NCBI GenBank assembly: GCA_003254905.1
Contig: QANU01045372.1
Location: 132,279 to 196,278, forward strand
Length of the DNA stretch: 64,000 bases
Origin: Nissolia schottii
Taxonomy: Eukaryota > Streptophyta > Magnoliopsida > Fabales > Fabaceae
Direction of reading: 5' to 3'
Part shown: positions 63,839-64,000 of the stretch, piece after piece
How positions within the stretch are numbered: position 1 is the first letter of the stretch
Layout of the letters: each line of letters opens with the position of its first letter
Notes under the pieces: model-generated
What the model was told of the DNA's origin: nothing
Databases searched by the model: none
The model's input: only the letters and a program-made list of their open reading frames with translations
Made by a program: the position numbers and the translations under genes

Positions 63839-64000
63839 AGGACTATCATTATCATTAGAGCTCAATTAGTGATTTAGTAGTATCAAATTCAGTAGGCATC
63901 TCATATCCTTTGTCTAAATTTCTTTCATATGATAGTATTAAGCCAGGTTTTAAAAGTTTTACCTTAGTCATCACTACTGAGAGTGAGCCTCAATCATACA

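Larger units (their letters stand above)
58838..64000 (+). mobile_element. Decayed Ty1/copia LTR retrotransposon, running off the right edge
   Basis: In order: a candidate 5' LTR, primer-binding site, gag with two stops and a nested insertion, CCHC zinc knuckle, protease region, GAG-pre-integrase segment, integrase, and the RQSQRIKRPPSYLKDYH-type linker that precedes reverse transcriptase in copia elements. This order (integrase before RT) is specific to Ty1/copia. Reverse transcriptase, RNase H and the 3' LTR would lie beyond 64000. Stops, a frameshift and lost catalytic residues make it non-autonomous. It is old enough to have received another insertion. Confidence 0.88.

Overview
This window is nuclear DNA from a flowering plant, most likely a legume close to soybean. 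The genes have short introns with GT..AG ends and AT-rich intergenic DNA. The families are plant ones: a saposin-insert aspartic protease, a WRKY factor, a soluble DGAT3 and a CHUP1-like protein. The U2 snRNA genes carry plant USE and TATA elements. The species call is inference; the higher-plant call is secure.

Left part (1-12.4 kb): a tandem array of ABCB-type ABC transporter genes. Copy 1 enters from the left edge (second half only). Copy 2 is complete (12 coding exons, 1293 aa). Each copy is followed 220-300 bp downstream by a U2 snRNA gene with its own Pol II-type USE + TATA promoter, so the repeated unit is an ABCB gene plus a U2 gene, about 8.8-8.9 kb long. A small SINE with a 15-bp target duplication lies between the copies.

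12.4-19.8 kb is gene-poor, with a 121-bp tandem repeat and one weak candidate transcription unit. 19.8-34.9 kb is a compact block of three genes: a CHUP1/IPGA1-like protein (+, 600 aa), a soluble DGAT3 diacylglycerol acyltransferase (+, 346 aa) and a SMARCAL1-type annealing helicase (-, 24 exons, 707 aa). To my recollection the Arabidopsis homologues lie together at about At1g48280-At1g48310, so this looks like old conserved microsynteny.

34.9-46.1 kb is full of transposon remains (MITEs, a SINE, a 5'-truncated L1-type LINE, an antisense RTE-type LINE fragment, tandem repeats). One intronless GC-rich zinc-finger gene sits just downstream of the L1 remnant. 46.1-52.1 kb holds a phytepsin-type aspartic protease (+, 13 exons), a tRNA-Gly(GCC) gene (-) and a group IIb-like WRKY gene (-). 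An assembly gap of 614 N flanked by TA repeats lies inside the first visible WRKY intron and may hide an exon.

52.1-64 kb is intergenic DNA with TA repeats, another SINE, and a decayed Ty1/copia retrotransposon that runs off the right edge. It has an LTR, primer-binding site, broken gag, protease and integrase, and a nested ~1.5 kb insertion.

I see no prokaryotic-type system, CRISPR array or obviously new gene family. The most interesting items are the co-duplicated transporter/U2 unit, the conserved three-gene block, and the gapped WRKY gene.
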